This document shows positions 33,701 to 41,919 of a stretch of 64,000 nt of DNA, piece after piece. The stretch spans positions 372,001 to 436,000 of the forward strand of contig NZ_SIZZ01000002.1 in the NCBI RefSeq assembly GCF_004322705.1, read 5' to 3'. The translations under genes and the position numbers were made by a program. Numbering within the stretch: the first letter of the stretch is position 1; each line of letters starts with the position of its first letter. Origin of the DNA: Dyella terrae. GTDB taxonomy: Bacteria; Pseudomonadota; Gammaproteobacteria; Xanthomonadales; Rhodanobacteraceae. The notes under the pieces are model-generated. The model did no database searches and was not told where the DNA came from. It saw nothing but the letters and a program-made list of their open reading frames with translations.

Positions 33701-35299
33701 TCAATGACGGAAGTGACGCATCCCCGTAAACACCATCGCCATGTCGTGCTCGTCCGCCGCGGCAATCACTTCCGCGTCGCGCATCGAGCCGCCGGGCTGA
33801 ATGACGGCACGAATGCCTGCGGCGGCGGCGGCGTCGATGCCGTCGCGGAACGGGAAGAAGGCATCGGAGGCCATCACGGAGCCACGCACTTCCAGGCCCT
33901 CGTCAGCGGCCTTGATGCCGGCGATGCGGGCGCTGTAGACGCGGCTCATCTGGCCGGCGCCGATGCCGATGGTCTGGCGGTCGCGGGCGTAGACAATGGC
34001 GTTGCTCTTGACGTACTTGGCGACCTTCCAGGCGAAGATGAGGTCGTTGATTTCGGCTTCGGTCGGCGCGCGACGCGTAACGATTTTCAGGTCGTCGGCG
34101 GTGACCATGCCGCGGTCGGCGGTCTGGATCAGCAGGCCCGAGCCTACGCGGCGGCAATCGTTGCCCGGATGCGCGGTCGACAGATCGCCATGTTCCGGTG
34201 CCGGAATCACCAGCACGCGTACGTTGGCCTTCTTGCCGAATGCCTTCAGGGCGTCTTCGTCGTAGCCCGGTGCCAGCACCACTTCGACGAACTGGCGTTC
34301 GACGATGGCACGCGCCGTGGCGCCGTCGACGGCGCGGTTGAAGGCGATGATGCCGCCGAAAGCCGAGGTCGGGTCGGTCTGGTAGGCCAGGTCATAGGCC
34401 TTGCCGATGCCTTCCAGGCTCACTGCCACGCCGCACGGGTTGGCGTGCTTGACGATGACGCAGGCCGGCTTGCTGAAGCTGCGCACGCATTCCCACGCGG
34501 CATCGGAGTCGGCGATGTTGTTGAACGACAGTTCCTTGCCCTGCAGCTGGCGGAACGTGGCCAGCGTGCCCGGCGCGGGATGCAAATCGCGGTAGAACGC
34601 CGCCTGCTGGTGCGGGTTTTCGCCGTAGCGCAGGTCCATCACCTTCACGAAGCGACCGTTGGCCTGGTCCGGGAACGCGGCATGGCCTGCGATGGCTTCG
34701 TGGGATTCGTCCAGCGTCAGCGCCGAGAGGTAATCGCTGATCGCGCCGTCGTAGTTCGACACGCGATTGAAGGCGGCCACGGCAAGCTTGAAGCGCGTGC
34801 CGCGATTGAGCCCGCCGATCGATTCGATTTCGGACAGCGCCGCGTCGTACTGGTCGGGCGAGGTAAGCACGCCGACGTCGTTCCAGTTCTTCGCCGCCGA
34901 GCGCAGCATGGCCGGACCGCCGATATCGATGTTCTCGATCGCGTCCTCCAGCGTGCAGCCGGGCTTGGCGACGGTGGCTTCAAAGGGATACAGGTTCAGC
35001 ACCAGCAGGTCGATCGGCTGGATGCCCAGTTCGCCCATCACGGCATCATCGGTGCCGCGACGGCCCAGCAGGCCACCATGCACCTTCGGGTGCAGTGTCT
35101 TGACGCGCCCATCCATGATCTCCGGGAAGCCCGTGAGGTCGCTGACGTCCTTTACCGGAATGCCCGCATCGCGAATGGCCTTGGCGCTGCCGCCCGTGGA
35201 GAGCAGCTCCACGCCCTTGGCGGAAAGGCGACGCGCGAGGTCGATGAGGCCGGTCTTGTCGGAGACGCTGAGCAAGGCGCGGCGGATCGGAGTGGACAT
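33701..35299 (-). CDS. purH: Bifunctional AICAR transformylase / IMP cyclohydrolase
   Basis: A 532-residue protein of standard length. The N-terminal MGS-like domain (residues 1-190) carries IMP cyclohydrolase: [46 protein letters not shown]. The C-terminal transformylase has [27 protein letters not shown] and [11 protein letters not shown] with the catalytic Lys-His pair. It performs the last two steps of purine synthesis. ATG 35299 is the conserved start. Repeat copies lie on both sides (33586-33695 and 35356-35500). Confidence 0.98.
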   Translation of the reverse strand: MSTPIRRALLSVSDKTGLIDLARRLSAKGVELLSTGGSAKAIRDAGIPVKDVSDLTGFPEIMDGRVKTLHPKVHGGLLGRRGTDDAVMGELGIQPIDLLVLNLYPFEATVAKPGCTLEDAIENIDIGGPAMLRSAAKNWNDVGVLTSPDQYDAALSEIESIGGLNRGTRFKLAVAAFNRVSNYDGAISDYLSALTLDESHEAIAGHAAFPDQANGRFVKVMDLRYGENPHQQAAFYRDLHPAPGTLATFRQLQGKELSFNNIADSDAAWECVRSFSKPACVIVKHANPCGVAVSLEGIGKAYDLAYQTDPTSAFGGIIAFNRAVDGATARAIVERQFVEVVLAPGYDEDALKAFGKKANVRVLVIPAPEHGDLSTAHPGNDCRRVGSGLLIQTADRGMVTADDLKIVTRRAPTEAEINDLIFAWKVAKYVKSNAIVYARDRQTIGIGAGQMSRVYSARIAGIKAADEGLEVRGSVMASDAFFPFRDGIDAAAAAGIRAVIQPGGSMRDAEVIAAADEHDMAMVFTGMRHFRH

Positions 35300-35355
35300 G
35301 GCTTTGATCCTACTGGGGGACTATCGATTATAGCGGGTGGCCGGCGCTGCGCGCC

Positions 35356-35500
35356 TGTGAAGCCGGGCGCTATGCGCCCTGTAAAGCCGCCGCTGCGCGG
35401 CTGTAAACGGGAAAAGCAGGCCGCGGGAACCTCATCGCTCTTCCCTGTTCACCGTTCACAGGCCGCAAAGCGGCCGGCCTCACAGGCGGCGCAGCCGCCG
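35356..35500. repeat. Dispersed heptamer-palindrome repeat, copy B
   Basis: Several GC-rich palindromes separated by CTGTGAA/CTGTAAA spacers run from 35356 to 35402. The left heptamers TGTAAAC and GGGAAAA lie at 35403-35416. The right heptamers GTTCACC and GTTCACA lie at 35447-35460. Two more palindromes follow (GGCCGCAAAGCGGCC and GGCGGCGCAGCCGCC), ending 3 bp before the stop of the GNAT gene at 35504. Confidence 0.8.
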
Positions 35501-35503
35501 AAT

Positions 35504-35956
35504 TCATCGCTTCAGCGCAAGATGAAGCAGAGGGAAGGGACGGCCACTGCTGTCCAGGGCCGAACGCCCCACCTGGCGGAACCCATAGTGCTCGTAGAAG
35601 CCAGCTGCCTGCGGGTTTTGCTCGTTGACGTCGACCTCCCAGGCCGCTCCGGGCGCCGTGGCGATGACGTGGTCGAGCAACTGGCGGCCGATGCCCTGGC
35701 CATGATGGCCGGGGTCGACAAAAAGCGCTTCGATGCGATGGCCGTGCGTGCCGATAAACCCCAGGGCGCCGTCACGATCGTTGATCATTTGGACGTCCAG
35801 AAGGCTAAAGGCCTGCGGGAGCATGGCGCGGAAGAAGACGATGTCTTCCTCGGCAAGGAAATGATGCGTGGCACGCACGGCGCTCTCCCATACCCGGAAC
35901 AGTTCGGGGTGGTCGCTGAGGAGGGCGGTGCGAATGGAGTGCTTGGAGTGTTTCAT
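35504..35956 (-). CDS. GNAT-family N-acetyltransferase
   Basis: A 150-residue protein from ATG 35956 (MKHSKHSIRTALLSDHPELFRVW); the upstream part of the open frame is antisense to fis-proximal sequence and not family-like. The acetyl-CoA site is IEALFVDPGHHGQGIGRQLLDHV (in pieces LFVDPGHHGQGIGRQLL), followed by NEQNPQAAGFYEHYGF, the usual GNAT motif B. It resembles YjaB-type acetyltransferases that modify a small molecule or protein N-terminus; the target is unknown. It follows fis by 31 bp on the same strand and probably shares its transcript. Confidence 0.88.
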   Translation of the reverse strand: MKHSKHSIRTALLSDHPELFRVWESAVRATHHFLAEEDIVFFRAMLPQAFSLLDVQMINDRDGALGFIGTHGHRIEALFVDPGHHGQGIGRQLLDHVIATAPGAAWEVDVNEQNPQAAGFYEHYGFRQVGRSALDSSGRPFPLLHLALKR

Positions 35957-35987
35957 GACGGGCGCCAGGATGGAGCGCCCGCTTCGA

Positions 35988-36275
35988 TCAAAGCAAGCCG
36001 TGGGCGGCGAGCTTCTTGCGCAGCGTAGCGCGATTGATTCCGAGAACAGCGGCGGCACGGCTTTGGTTGCCGTCGTGCCAGGCGAGGACTTCGCGCAGCA
36101 GCGGGCCTTCGACTTCGCGAATGACGAGCGCATGCAGACCCTCGTCACATTCCGTATCGCCAATGTCGGCGAGGTAACGGCGGACGGTGCGGCTGACGCA
36201 TTCGCTCAACGCGCTCTGCGACGAGGTCTCATTGGCGGCCTCGGTGGCAGGCAGTCTTACGGCGTTCACGGACAT
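35988..36275 (-). CDS. fis: DNA-binding protein Fis
   Basis: A 95-residue protein of normal Fis length. The C-terminal helix-turn-helix is highly conserved (LLREVLAWHDGNQSRAAAVLGINRATLRKKL in segments), and the preceding helices carry the dimer interface (VIREVEGPLL). Fis bends DNA, organises the nucleoid and activates rRNA promoters in rapid growth. ATG 36275 has an upstream purine-rich site. The order prmA, zinc-ribbon DUF3426 gene, fis, purH is the usual xanthomonad arrangement; here a GNAT gene lies between fis and purH. Confidence 0.96.
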   Translation of the reverse strand: MSVNAVRLPATEAANETSSQSALSECVSRTVRRYLADIGDTECDEGLHALVIREVEGPLLREVLAWHDGNQSRAAAVLGINRATLRKKLAAHGLL

Positions 36276-36436
36276 TTCCCCTCACGTTCTACGAAGCGAC
36301 TGCATGGGCCGCTTCATTGCTTATGGCTGATACCGCGGGCGGCGGCTCGCATGGAACGCCGGGTGCAGCAGACGAAGGGACGAGTGTACCCTCGTGACCC
36401 GAGAATTTTAAGAGGCGAGTTTCCTAGGCGCTTCGC

Positions 36437-37231
36437 CTACTCGAAGCTGAACTCGAAGGCAACCGCCTTGTTGCCGGGGTCGTCCACTTCCAGCACCAGT
36501 GCAGCCGTGCTGCCAGCGGCAAGGCCATGTTGCACCGATGCGCCATCGCCCAGGTACTCGAGCGGACGCAGGCGGCGCATGGCAAGGCGCTTGCCGTTGA
36601 CGTCGGAGAGCGTGACGGCGACCACCGGCCATGGCTGGTCGAAGTCGGCATCGTTGCTCACGGTAGCGGTAATCAACAGCGCGCCCGGCACGGAAGGATG
36701 CGCCTGCACATCGCGCGCCAACAGGCGCAACTTTTCGGTATCGCGCACCAGGGGCAACTGGCATCCCAACGAGCTGCATGCCTGTTTCAACCATGGTCCG
36801 GTCGTTGCATCGGCGACGAGTGCCTCGCGCTTGGCCCATGCCAGCTGGATCCCGAGCAGGATGAGCAGCACGAGGCATGCCAGCACCCAGGGCCAGCGCC
36901 GGTCGCGTCGGGTGCGCTGGACGAACTTGGGTGCGAAGACCAGTTGCGTGAAGTCCTCACCCGTTTCGGGTTCGTGGGTGCTGGTCGATTCTGCGATGGC
37001 CGGTGGTTCCGGCCGCGGACGGTAGACGGCGGACTCAAGCTGCGGAATGCCGCCCGAAAGCGCGCGCACCGGCAACTCCTGGAACGGCTCCGGCGGCAGA
37101 TGGCTGCTGAGCGTTGTCAGTGCATCGAACTCAATCCCGCAATGCCCGCACGTCGCCAACCCTCGCGCTTGCGCGATGGTTTCGGCGTCCATGGAGAACA
37201 CCGTCAGGCAGTCAGGGCATTGCGCGTACAT
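36437..37231 (-). CDS. Zinc-ribbon / DUF3426 membrane protein
   Basis: A 264-residue protein. An N-terminal zinc ribbon has Cys5, Cys8, Cys28 and Cys31 (CPDC and CGHC). A Pro/Glu-rich linker follows, then a single TM segment at about residues 115-132 (WVLACLVLLILLGIQLAWA). The C-terminal DUF3426 domain is beta-rich (CSSLGCQLPLVRD, ALLITATVSNDADFDQPWPVVAVTL in pieces) and should be periplasmic. Members are annotated as MJ0042-type zinc-finger proteins next to prmA and fis; their function is unknown. The last codons overlap a small palindrome. Confidence 0.88.
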   Translation of the reverse strand: MYAQCPDCLTVFSMDAETIAQARGLATCGHCGIEFDALTTLSSHLPPEPFQELPVRALSGGIPQLESAVYRPRPEPPAIAESTSTHEPETGEDFTQLVFAPKFVQRTRRDRRWPWVLACLVLLILLGIQLAWAKREALVADATTGPWLKQACSSLGCQLPLVRDTEKLRLLARDVQAHPSVPGALLITATVSNDADFDQPWPVVAVTLSDVNGKRLAMRRLRPLEYLGDGASVQHGLAAGSTAALVLEVDDPGNKAVAFEFSFE

Positions 37232-37289
37232 GGGGGAAGACTAGTTGAGTCGCCGCTTGGGGTGAAGCGGCGAGCTTTGGTTGTTGTGA

Positions 37290-37420
37290 GATCGCCCGCA
37301 AAGCGGGCTGTAAACGGTGAACAGTGAACAGTAAAAGCCGGGCTGCGCACTTCGCTCTTACTGTTTACCGTTCACAGCGAGCACAGCGAGCGATCCACCC
37401 GGCGGCGCCAGCCGCCGGCT
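37290..37420. repeat. Dispersed heptamer-palindrome repeat, copy C
   Basis: GCCCGCAAAGCGGGC opens the element. Four left heptamers follow at 37309-37336 (TGTAAAC, GGTGAAC, AGTGAAC, AGTAAAA). A 19-nt core leads to three right heptamers at 37356-37376 (TCTTACT, GTTTACC, GTTCACA). GCGAGCACAGCGAGC and a GGCGGC-N4-GCCGCC palindrome close the element directly at the prmA stop (37421). Confidence 0.82.
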
Positions 37421-38317
37421 TCACTTCCGGACGCCGCTGATCCGGACCCAGTCTTCGAGTATGTCCACCCGCAAGTCCTCGAACCATTCGGCATAGCGCG
37501 CCAGCAGTTCATCCTGCTGGCCGTTGAGGATGCCGGAGATGGCGAAGGGCGCGCCGGGTCGTGCGGAAGCGGCGAACGTCGGCGCCAGTTCGCCGAGCGG
37601 GCCGGCGAGGATGTTGGCGATGAAAACGTCGGCCGGTTCCGGCTCGATGTCTTCGGGCAAGAACAGCGCCAGGCGTTCGGCGACGCCATTGCGTTCGGCG
37701 TTGTCGGCCGATGCGGTGAGGGCTTGCGGATCGTTGTCCACGCCTACTGCCGACGATGCGCCGAGCTTGAGCGCGGCGATGGCGAGGATGCCTGAGCCGC
37801 AGCCGTAGTCGACCAGCGTCTTGCCCTTGAGGTCCAGGCCGTCGAGCCATTGCAGGCAGAGGTCGGTGGTCGGATGCGTGCCACTACCGAAAGCCAGGCC
37901 CGGATCCAGGCGCACCACGACGTTTTCGTCGTCCGCCGGCGGTTCGATGTTCCACGGGTAGATCCACAGGCGCCTGCCAAACTGCATCGGCTTGAACTGA
38001 TCCATCCAGGCGCGTTCCCAGTCTTCATCTGCCACGTCGCGGAACGCCAGCTGGTCCGGTTCGAGCCAGGGCAGCAGTTCGCCGAGCGCTTCGGTGAGGC
38101 CGCGCCGGTCGGTGCCGTCCTCGAACAGTGCGTTGAGCGTGATGGTCGGCCACAGGGGCAGTTCGCCCACGCCGGGTTCGAAGATGGCCTGTTCGTCCGG
38201 GGTTTCGGCGTCCGCATCCTGCAGCGTGATGCTCAGTGCGCCGAGGTCGTCGAGTGCTTCTTCCACGCGGGGCTGTTGTTCCGCGCGGACGGTCAGGGAG
38301 AGTTCGAGCCAGGGCAT
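37421..38317 (-). CDS. prmA: Ribosomal protein L11 methyltransferase
   Basis: A 298-residue SAM-dependent methyltransferase. The N-terminal substrate-recognition domain (MPWLELSLTVRAEQ) is followed by the Rossmann part with GLAFGSGTHPTTDLCLQWLD, TLVDYGCGSGILAIAALKLG and NILAGPLGELAP, all typical of PrmA. It trimethylates L11 on the ribosome. The start ATG 38317 matches family starts. The location between accC and fis is conserved in the group. Confidence 0.96.
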   Translation of the reverse strand: MPWLELSLTVRAEQQPRVEEALDDLGALSITLQDADAETPDEQAIFEPGVGELPLWPTITLNALFEDGTDRRGLTEALGELLPWLEPDQLAFRDVADEDWERAWMDQFKPMQFGRRLWIYPWNIEPPADDENVVVRLDPGLAFGSGTHPTTDLCLQWLDGLDLKGKTLVDYGCGSGILAIAALKLGASSAVGVDNDPQALTASADNAERNGVAERLALFLPEDIEPEPADVFIANILAGPLGELAPTFAASARPGAPFAISGILNGQQDELLARYAEWFEDLRVDILEDWVRISGVRK

Positions 38318-38396
38318 GAGCGAGGGGAGGGATCAGCGGATGGAGGCGTATTGTGGCGCATCTGGCTGCCCGAGGCTCGCAACGGGGTTCAGCGGC

Positions 38397-38753
38397 TCAG
38401 TCTTCGCCCACCACGAAGCCACCACGCCGGCGGTACAGGGACAGCGCGCGGGCGATCTGCGCCTGCGAAGCCTGCGGGTCTTGACGCCGCTCCACGGCGA
38501 GCACTTCGGCGAAGTCGTGTGCTTCGAGGAAATGGCGCAGGCCGTGTCGTGCGGCGAAGGCGGGCATGGGTTCGCCGGCGTGGTCGTCGAAGGCTTCGTC
38601 CTCGTCGCCCGCATGCGAGAGGAACAGGCGGCAACTGGCCTGCGTGATGTCGCCACGCAGATACACCCATGCGTAGCGGTCCCAGCCGTCACCGTCGGCG
38701 GCGGCCTCGTCGAAAGCGTGGATGGCTTGTTGCAAGGTGAGCAGTTCGGACAT
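38397..38753 (-). CDS. Conserved hypothetical small protein
   Basis: A 118-residue acidic protein with no signal peptide or membrane segment. It is Trp/Tyr-containing near the N-terminus (DGWDRYAWVYLRGD), predicted mixed alpha/beta, and ends in ALSLYRRRGGFVVGED. I do not recognise a family with confidence. It lies between accC and prmA on the same strand, 79 bp upstream of prmA, and is likely co-transcribed. Codon use resembles its neighbours, and the frame is well defined by its position, so it is probably a true gene. Confidence 0.7.
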   Translation of the reverse strand: MSELLTLQQAIHAFDEAAADGDGWDRYAWVYLRGDITQASCRLFLSHAGDEDEAFDDHAGEPMPAFAARHGLRHFLEAHDFAEVLAVERRQDPQASQAQIARALSLYRRRGGFVVGED

Positions 38754-38865
38754 GCGCTTGAGTTTACGGCGAGGCGGGCGAGGGCGATGCGTTTCGTGGG
38801 TCGATCAAACACGAAGGGCGCAACGATGTGCGCCCTTCGCGTGGTAACGGCACGGTGGCGAAGGA

Positions 38866-40233
38866 TCAGCCGCCGGTGGCCGCCTTTTCCTTTTGCTCGG
38901 CCATGCGCTTTTCCAGGTAGTGGATGTTCTGTCCACCGTGCTGGAAGCCGACGTCGGCCATGATGCGCTGCTGCAACGGGATGTTGCACTTCACGCCTTC
39001 GATCACTGTTTCGGCCAGGGCCAGGCGCATGCGCGCGATGGCGGTTTCGCGATCCGGGCCGTGCACGATCAGCTTGCCGATCATCGAATCGTAGTTCGGC
39101 GGAATGCGATAGCCGTCGTACAGATGCGTGTCCACGCGCACGCCGGGGCCGCCCGGCGCTTCGAAGCGCTTCACGGTGCCGGGGCTCGGCAGGAAGTTGT
39201 CCGGGTCTTCCGCGTTGATGCGGCACTCGATGGCGTGGCCGCGCAGGACGATGTCTTCCTGCCTGATCGACAGCTTTTCGCCACCGGCGATGAGCAGCTG
39301 TTCGCGCACCAGGTCGATGCCCGTGATCAGTTCGGTCACCGGATGCTCCACCTGGATGCGGGTGTTCATCTCGATGAAGTAGAAGCGACCGTCTTCGAAC
39401 AGGAATTCAAAAGTGCCGGCGCCGCGATAACCGATGCGCAGGCAGGCTTCCACGCACACCTTGCCGATCTGCGCGCGCAGTTCGGGGGTGATGCCCGGAG
39501 CCGGTGCTTCTTCAACCACTTTCTGATGACGTCGCTGCATGGAGCAGTCGCGCTCACCGAGGTGGATGGCATTGCCCTGGCCGTCGGCGAGCACCTGGAT
39601 CTCCACGTGACGCGGATTTTCCAGGAACTTCTCCATGTACACCTGATCGTTGCCGAAAGCTGCCTTGGCTTCCTGCTTGGTCATGGTGATGGCGTTGGCC
39701 AGATGGGCTTCGGTGCGCACGACGCGCATGCCGCGACCGCCGCCACCGCCCGCCGCCTTGATGATCACCGGGTAGCCGATGTCACGGGCGATGCGGATGT
39801 TCTCTTCCGGGTTGTCGCCCAGCGGGCCACCCGAGCCAGGCACGCACGGCACGCCGGCGGCCTTCATGGCGCGAATCGCTTCGACCTTGTCGCCCATCAG
39901 GCGGATCACGTCCGCGGTCGGGCCGATGAAGATGAAGCCGCTCTGCTCAACCTGCTCGGCGAAATCGGCGCGCTCAGACAGGAAGCCGTACCCCGGGTGG
40001 ATGGCCTGGGCGTCGGTGATTTCCGCCGCGGCGATGATGCGGGGGATGTTGAGGTAGCTGTCTGCCGAAGGCGCCGGGCCGATGCAGATCGACTCGTCGG
40101 CGAGGCCGACGTGCTTGAGGTTGCGGTCGGCGGTGGAGTGCACCGCCACCGTTTTAATGCCGAGGCTATGGCATGCGCGCAGGACGCGCAGCGCGATCTC
40201 GCCGCGGTTGGCAATAACGACTTTTTCGAGCAT
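38866..40233 (-). CDS. accC: Acetyl-CoA carboxylase, biotin carboxylase subunit
   Basis: A 455-residue ATP-grasp enzyme. [20 protein letters not shown] is the family start, so ATG 40233 is preferred to the ATG two codons upstream. [14 protein letters not shown] is the glycine-rich ATP loop, and [17 protein letters not shown] and [19 protein letters not shown] are signature blocks. [14 protein letters not shown] carries catalytic Glu and Arg residues. It carboxylates biotin on AccB, starting fatty-acid synthesis. The gene follows accB by 21 bp. Confidence 0.98.
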   Translation of the reverse strand: MLEKVVIANRGEIALRVLRACHSLGIKTVAVHSTADRNLKHVGLADESICIGPAPSADSYLNIPRIIAAAEITDAQAIHPGYGFLSERADFAEQVEQSGFIFIGPTADVIRLMGDKVEAIRAMKAAGVPCVPGSGGPLGDNPEENIRIARDIGYPVIIKAAGGGGGRGMRVVRTEAHLANAITMTKQEAKAAFGNDQVYMEKFLENPRHVEIQVLADGQGNAIHLGERDCSMQRRHQKVVEEAPAPGITPELRAQIGKVCVEACLRIGYRGAGTFEFLFEDGRFYFIEMNTRIQVEHPVTELITGIDLVREQLLIAGGEKLSIRQEDIVLRGHAIECRINAEDPDNFLPSPGTVKRFEAPGGPGVRVDTHLYDGYRIPPNYDSMIGKLIVHGPDRETAIARMRLALAETVIEGVKCNIPLQQRIMADVGFQHGGQNIHYLEKRMAEQKEKAATGG

Positions 40234-40254
40234 GGGCATGATGGGTCAGCCCGC

Positions 40255-40710
40255 TCAGGCGATCACGAACATCGGCTGGTCGAATTCCACCGGCTGGCCG
40301 TTGTCGATCAGGATGGCGGCGACCGTGCCGGCGACGTCGGCTTCGATCTGATTGAACATCTTCATCGCTTCGATGATGCCCAGCGTCTCGCCGGCCTTGA
40401 CCTGCTGGCCGACCTTCACGAACGCGGCAGCACCCGGGCTGGCCGAGGCGTAGAAGGTGCCGACCATCGGCGCCTTGACCACGTGGCCGGCCGGCAGCGC
40501 GTTGGCGGCCGGAGCTTCTGCCAACGGCGCGGCGGCGACCGGGGCGGCTACCACCGGAGCGGCGGCAACGACCGGCGCGGGAGCGACCGTCACGCTACCT
40601 TTGGGTACGCGCGAGAGGCGAACCACTTCTTCGCCTTCCTTGATTTCCAGCTCGGCGAGGTTGGACTCCTCAAGCAGGTCAATCAGTTTCTTGATCTTGC
40701 GCAGGTCCAT
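40255..40710 (-). CDS. accB: Acetyl-CoA carboxylase biotin carboxyl carrier protein
   Basis: A 151-residue protein. The N-terminal 35 residues are the dimerisation helix region, followed by an Ala/Pro-rich linker (about 40-75) and a biotinyl domain with Lys117 in EAMKM as the biotin attachment site. [14 protein letters not shown] includes the protruding-thumb region of AccB. It shuttles carboxybiotin between AccC and the carboxyltransferase. It is the first gene of the accBC pair. Confidence 0.97.
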   Translation of the reverse strand: MDLRKIKKLIDLLEESNLAELEIKEGEEVVRLSRVPKGSVTVAPAPVVAAAPVVAAPVAAAPLAEAPAANALPAGHVVKAPMVGTFYASASPGAAAFVKVGQQVKAGETLGIIEAMKMFNQIEADVAGTVAAILIDNGQPVEFDQPMFVIA

Positions 40711-40770
40711 CGGTCAAACCTTTAAGTTGGTGCCGCACGGCGGCGGGAATGGAATGTCGGTCGAACCGGC

Positions 40771-41232
40771 TCAGGCGGCCGGTGCGGGCGCGGCGCGGTC
40801 GAGACGGCTGATGCCGGCCTCCAGCGCCAGGTAATAACTGTCGGGCCCGAAACCGCAGATGACCCCCACGGCCAGGTCGGCCAGGTAGGAGTGATGGCGG
40901 AACGGCTCGCGGGCGTGCACGTTGGACAGGTGCAGCTCGATGAAAGGGATGTTCACCGCCGCCAGGGCGTCGCGCAGGGCGATGCTGGTGTGGGTGAAGG
41001 CGCCGGGGTTGATCAGGATGAGCGCCGTCTGTTCGTCGCGCGCCTGGTGCACGCGGCCAATCAGTTCGTGCTCGGCGTTGGACTGAAACCAGGACAGCGC
41101 ATGGCCGGCTTCGGTGGCGCGGTTCGACAGCGTGGCGTTGATGTCGGCCAGCGTCGTGCGACCGTACACCTCCGGCTCGCGGCTACCCAGCAGATTCAGA
41201 TTGGGTCCGTGGAGGACCAGGATCTTTGCCAC
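40771..41232 (-). CDS. aroQ: 3-dehydroquinate dehydratase, type II
   Basis: A type II dehydroquinase of about 153 residues. GTG 41232 ([16 protein letters not shown]) is preferred over GTG 41238 because AAGG stands 7 nt upstream of it. Active-site segments are [18 protein letters not shown] with the catalytic Tyr, NPGAFTHTS, and [17 protein letters not shown] with the catalytic His. It removes water from 3-dehydroquinate in the shikimate pathway and should form a dodecamer. The order aroQ-accB-accC is common in Gammaproteobacteria. Confidence 0.96.
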   Translation of the reverse strand: MAKILVLHGPNLNLLGSREPEVYGRTTLADINATLSNRATEAGHALSWFQSNAEHELIGRVHQARDEQTALILINPGAFTHTSIALRDALAAVNIPFIELHLSNVHAREPFRHHSYLADLAVGVICGFGPDSYYLALEAGISRLDRAAPAPAA

Positions 41233-41379
41233 TCGCACACCTTGGCTGCAGCCGGGTACCCGGCAACGGGCGGCAGTGTGCTCGCAGTCGGGGATGTTGT
41301 CCAGTTCGGCGCAGTTCGGCGATGTTTGAAGGAGAAGCGGGCGTTAAACCGTGCGGCAGCGTATGTGGCGCAAACCGCT

Positions 41380-41919
41380 TCAGGGCGCCGATGAGGCGGC
41401 GAGCCATTTGTTAAGCGTTGCCTCGTCGAGTACGCCGCGTCGGGTGGCCAGAATGCGGCCGTTCGCATCCAGCAGCACGCTGTAAGGCAGCACTTCGCCG
41501 ACGTTGCCCAGTCGAAGCGAGGTGCTGGGGCTGGCCAGCTCACCGAGCAGGATGGGATAGGGCACCGGGTGGGCGGCGAGAAAGGCCTGCACGTTGGCCG
41601 GGTCGTCCATGGCAATGCCAACGACGTTCACGGCCTGATCGCCGAACTTGGCCTGCGCGCGGGCCAGTGCCGGCATTTCATCGAGGCAGGGTCCGCACCA
41701 GCTCGCCCAGAAATTGAGCAGCACGCGTTGCCCGTGGAATGCCGACAGACGATGCTCGGTGCCGTCGACGCCGCGCAGGGCAAGATCCGGTCGGACATCG
41801 CCGACGTTCGCTACCTGTACACCATCGGGCAGGTGGGCCTTGCGGCTTTCATGCTGGAGCCACGCGCCACCGGCGGCGACCACGACCGCCAGGGCAACGA
41901 TGGCCCAGTGGCTCTTCAT
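41380..41919 (-). CDS. TlpA-like periplasmic thioredoxin
   Basis: A 179-residue protein with an N-terminal membrane anchor or signal (about residues 5-20). The thioredoxin fold has redox motif WCGPC (Cys75, Cys78) and the cis-Pro region EVLPYSVLLD. It is a periplasmic thiol-disulfide reductase of the TlpA/ResA type. Its ATG overlaps the dsbD stop in an ATGA junction, so it is very probably reduced by that DsbD and serves cytochrome c maturation or general disulfide repair. Confidence 0.92.
   Translation of the reverse strand: MKSHWAIVALAVVVAAGGAWLQHESRKAHLPDGVQVANVGDVRPDLALRGVDGTEHRLSAFHGQRVLLNFWASWCGPCLDEMPALARAQAKFGDQAVNVVGIAMDDPANVQAFLAAHPVPYPILLGELASPSTSLRLGNVGEVLPYSVLLDANGRILATRRGVLDEATLNKWLAASSAP

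Noticed and set aside
41302..41321. Tandem CAGTTCGGCG decamer upstream of aroQ considered as an operator
   Set aside because: Only two short units, no symmetry and no sign of similar sites elsewhere in the window.
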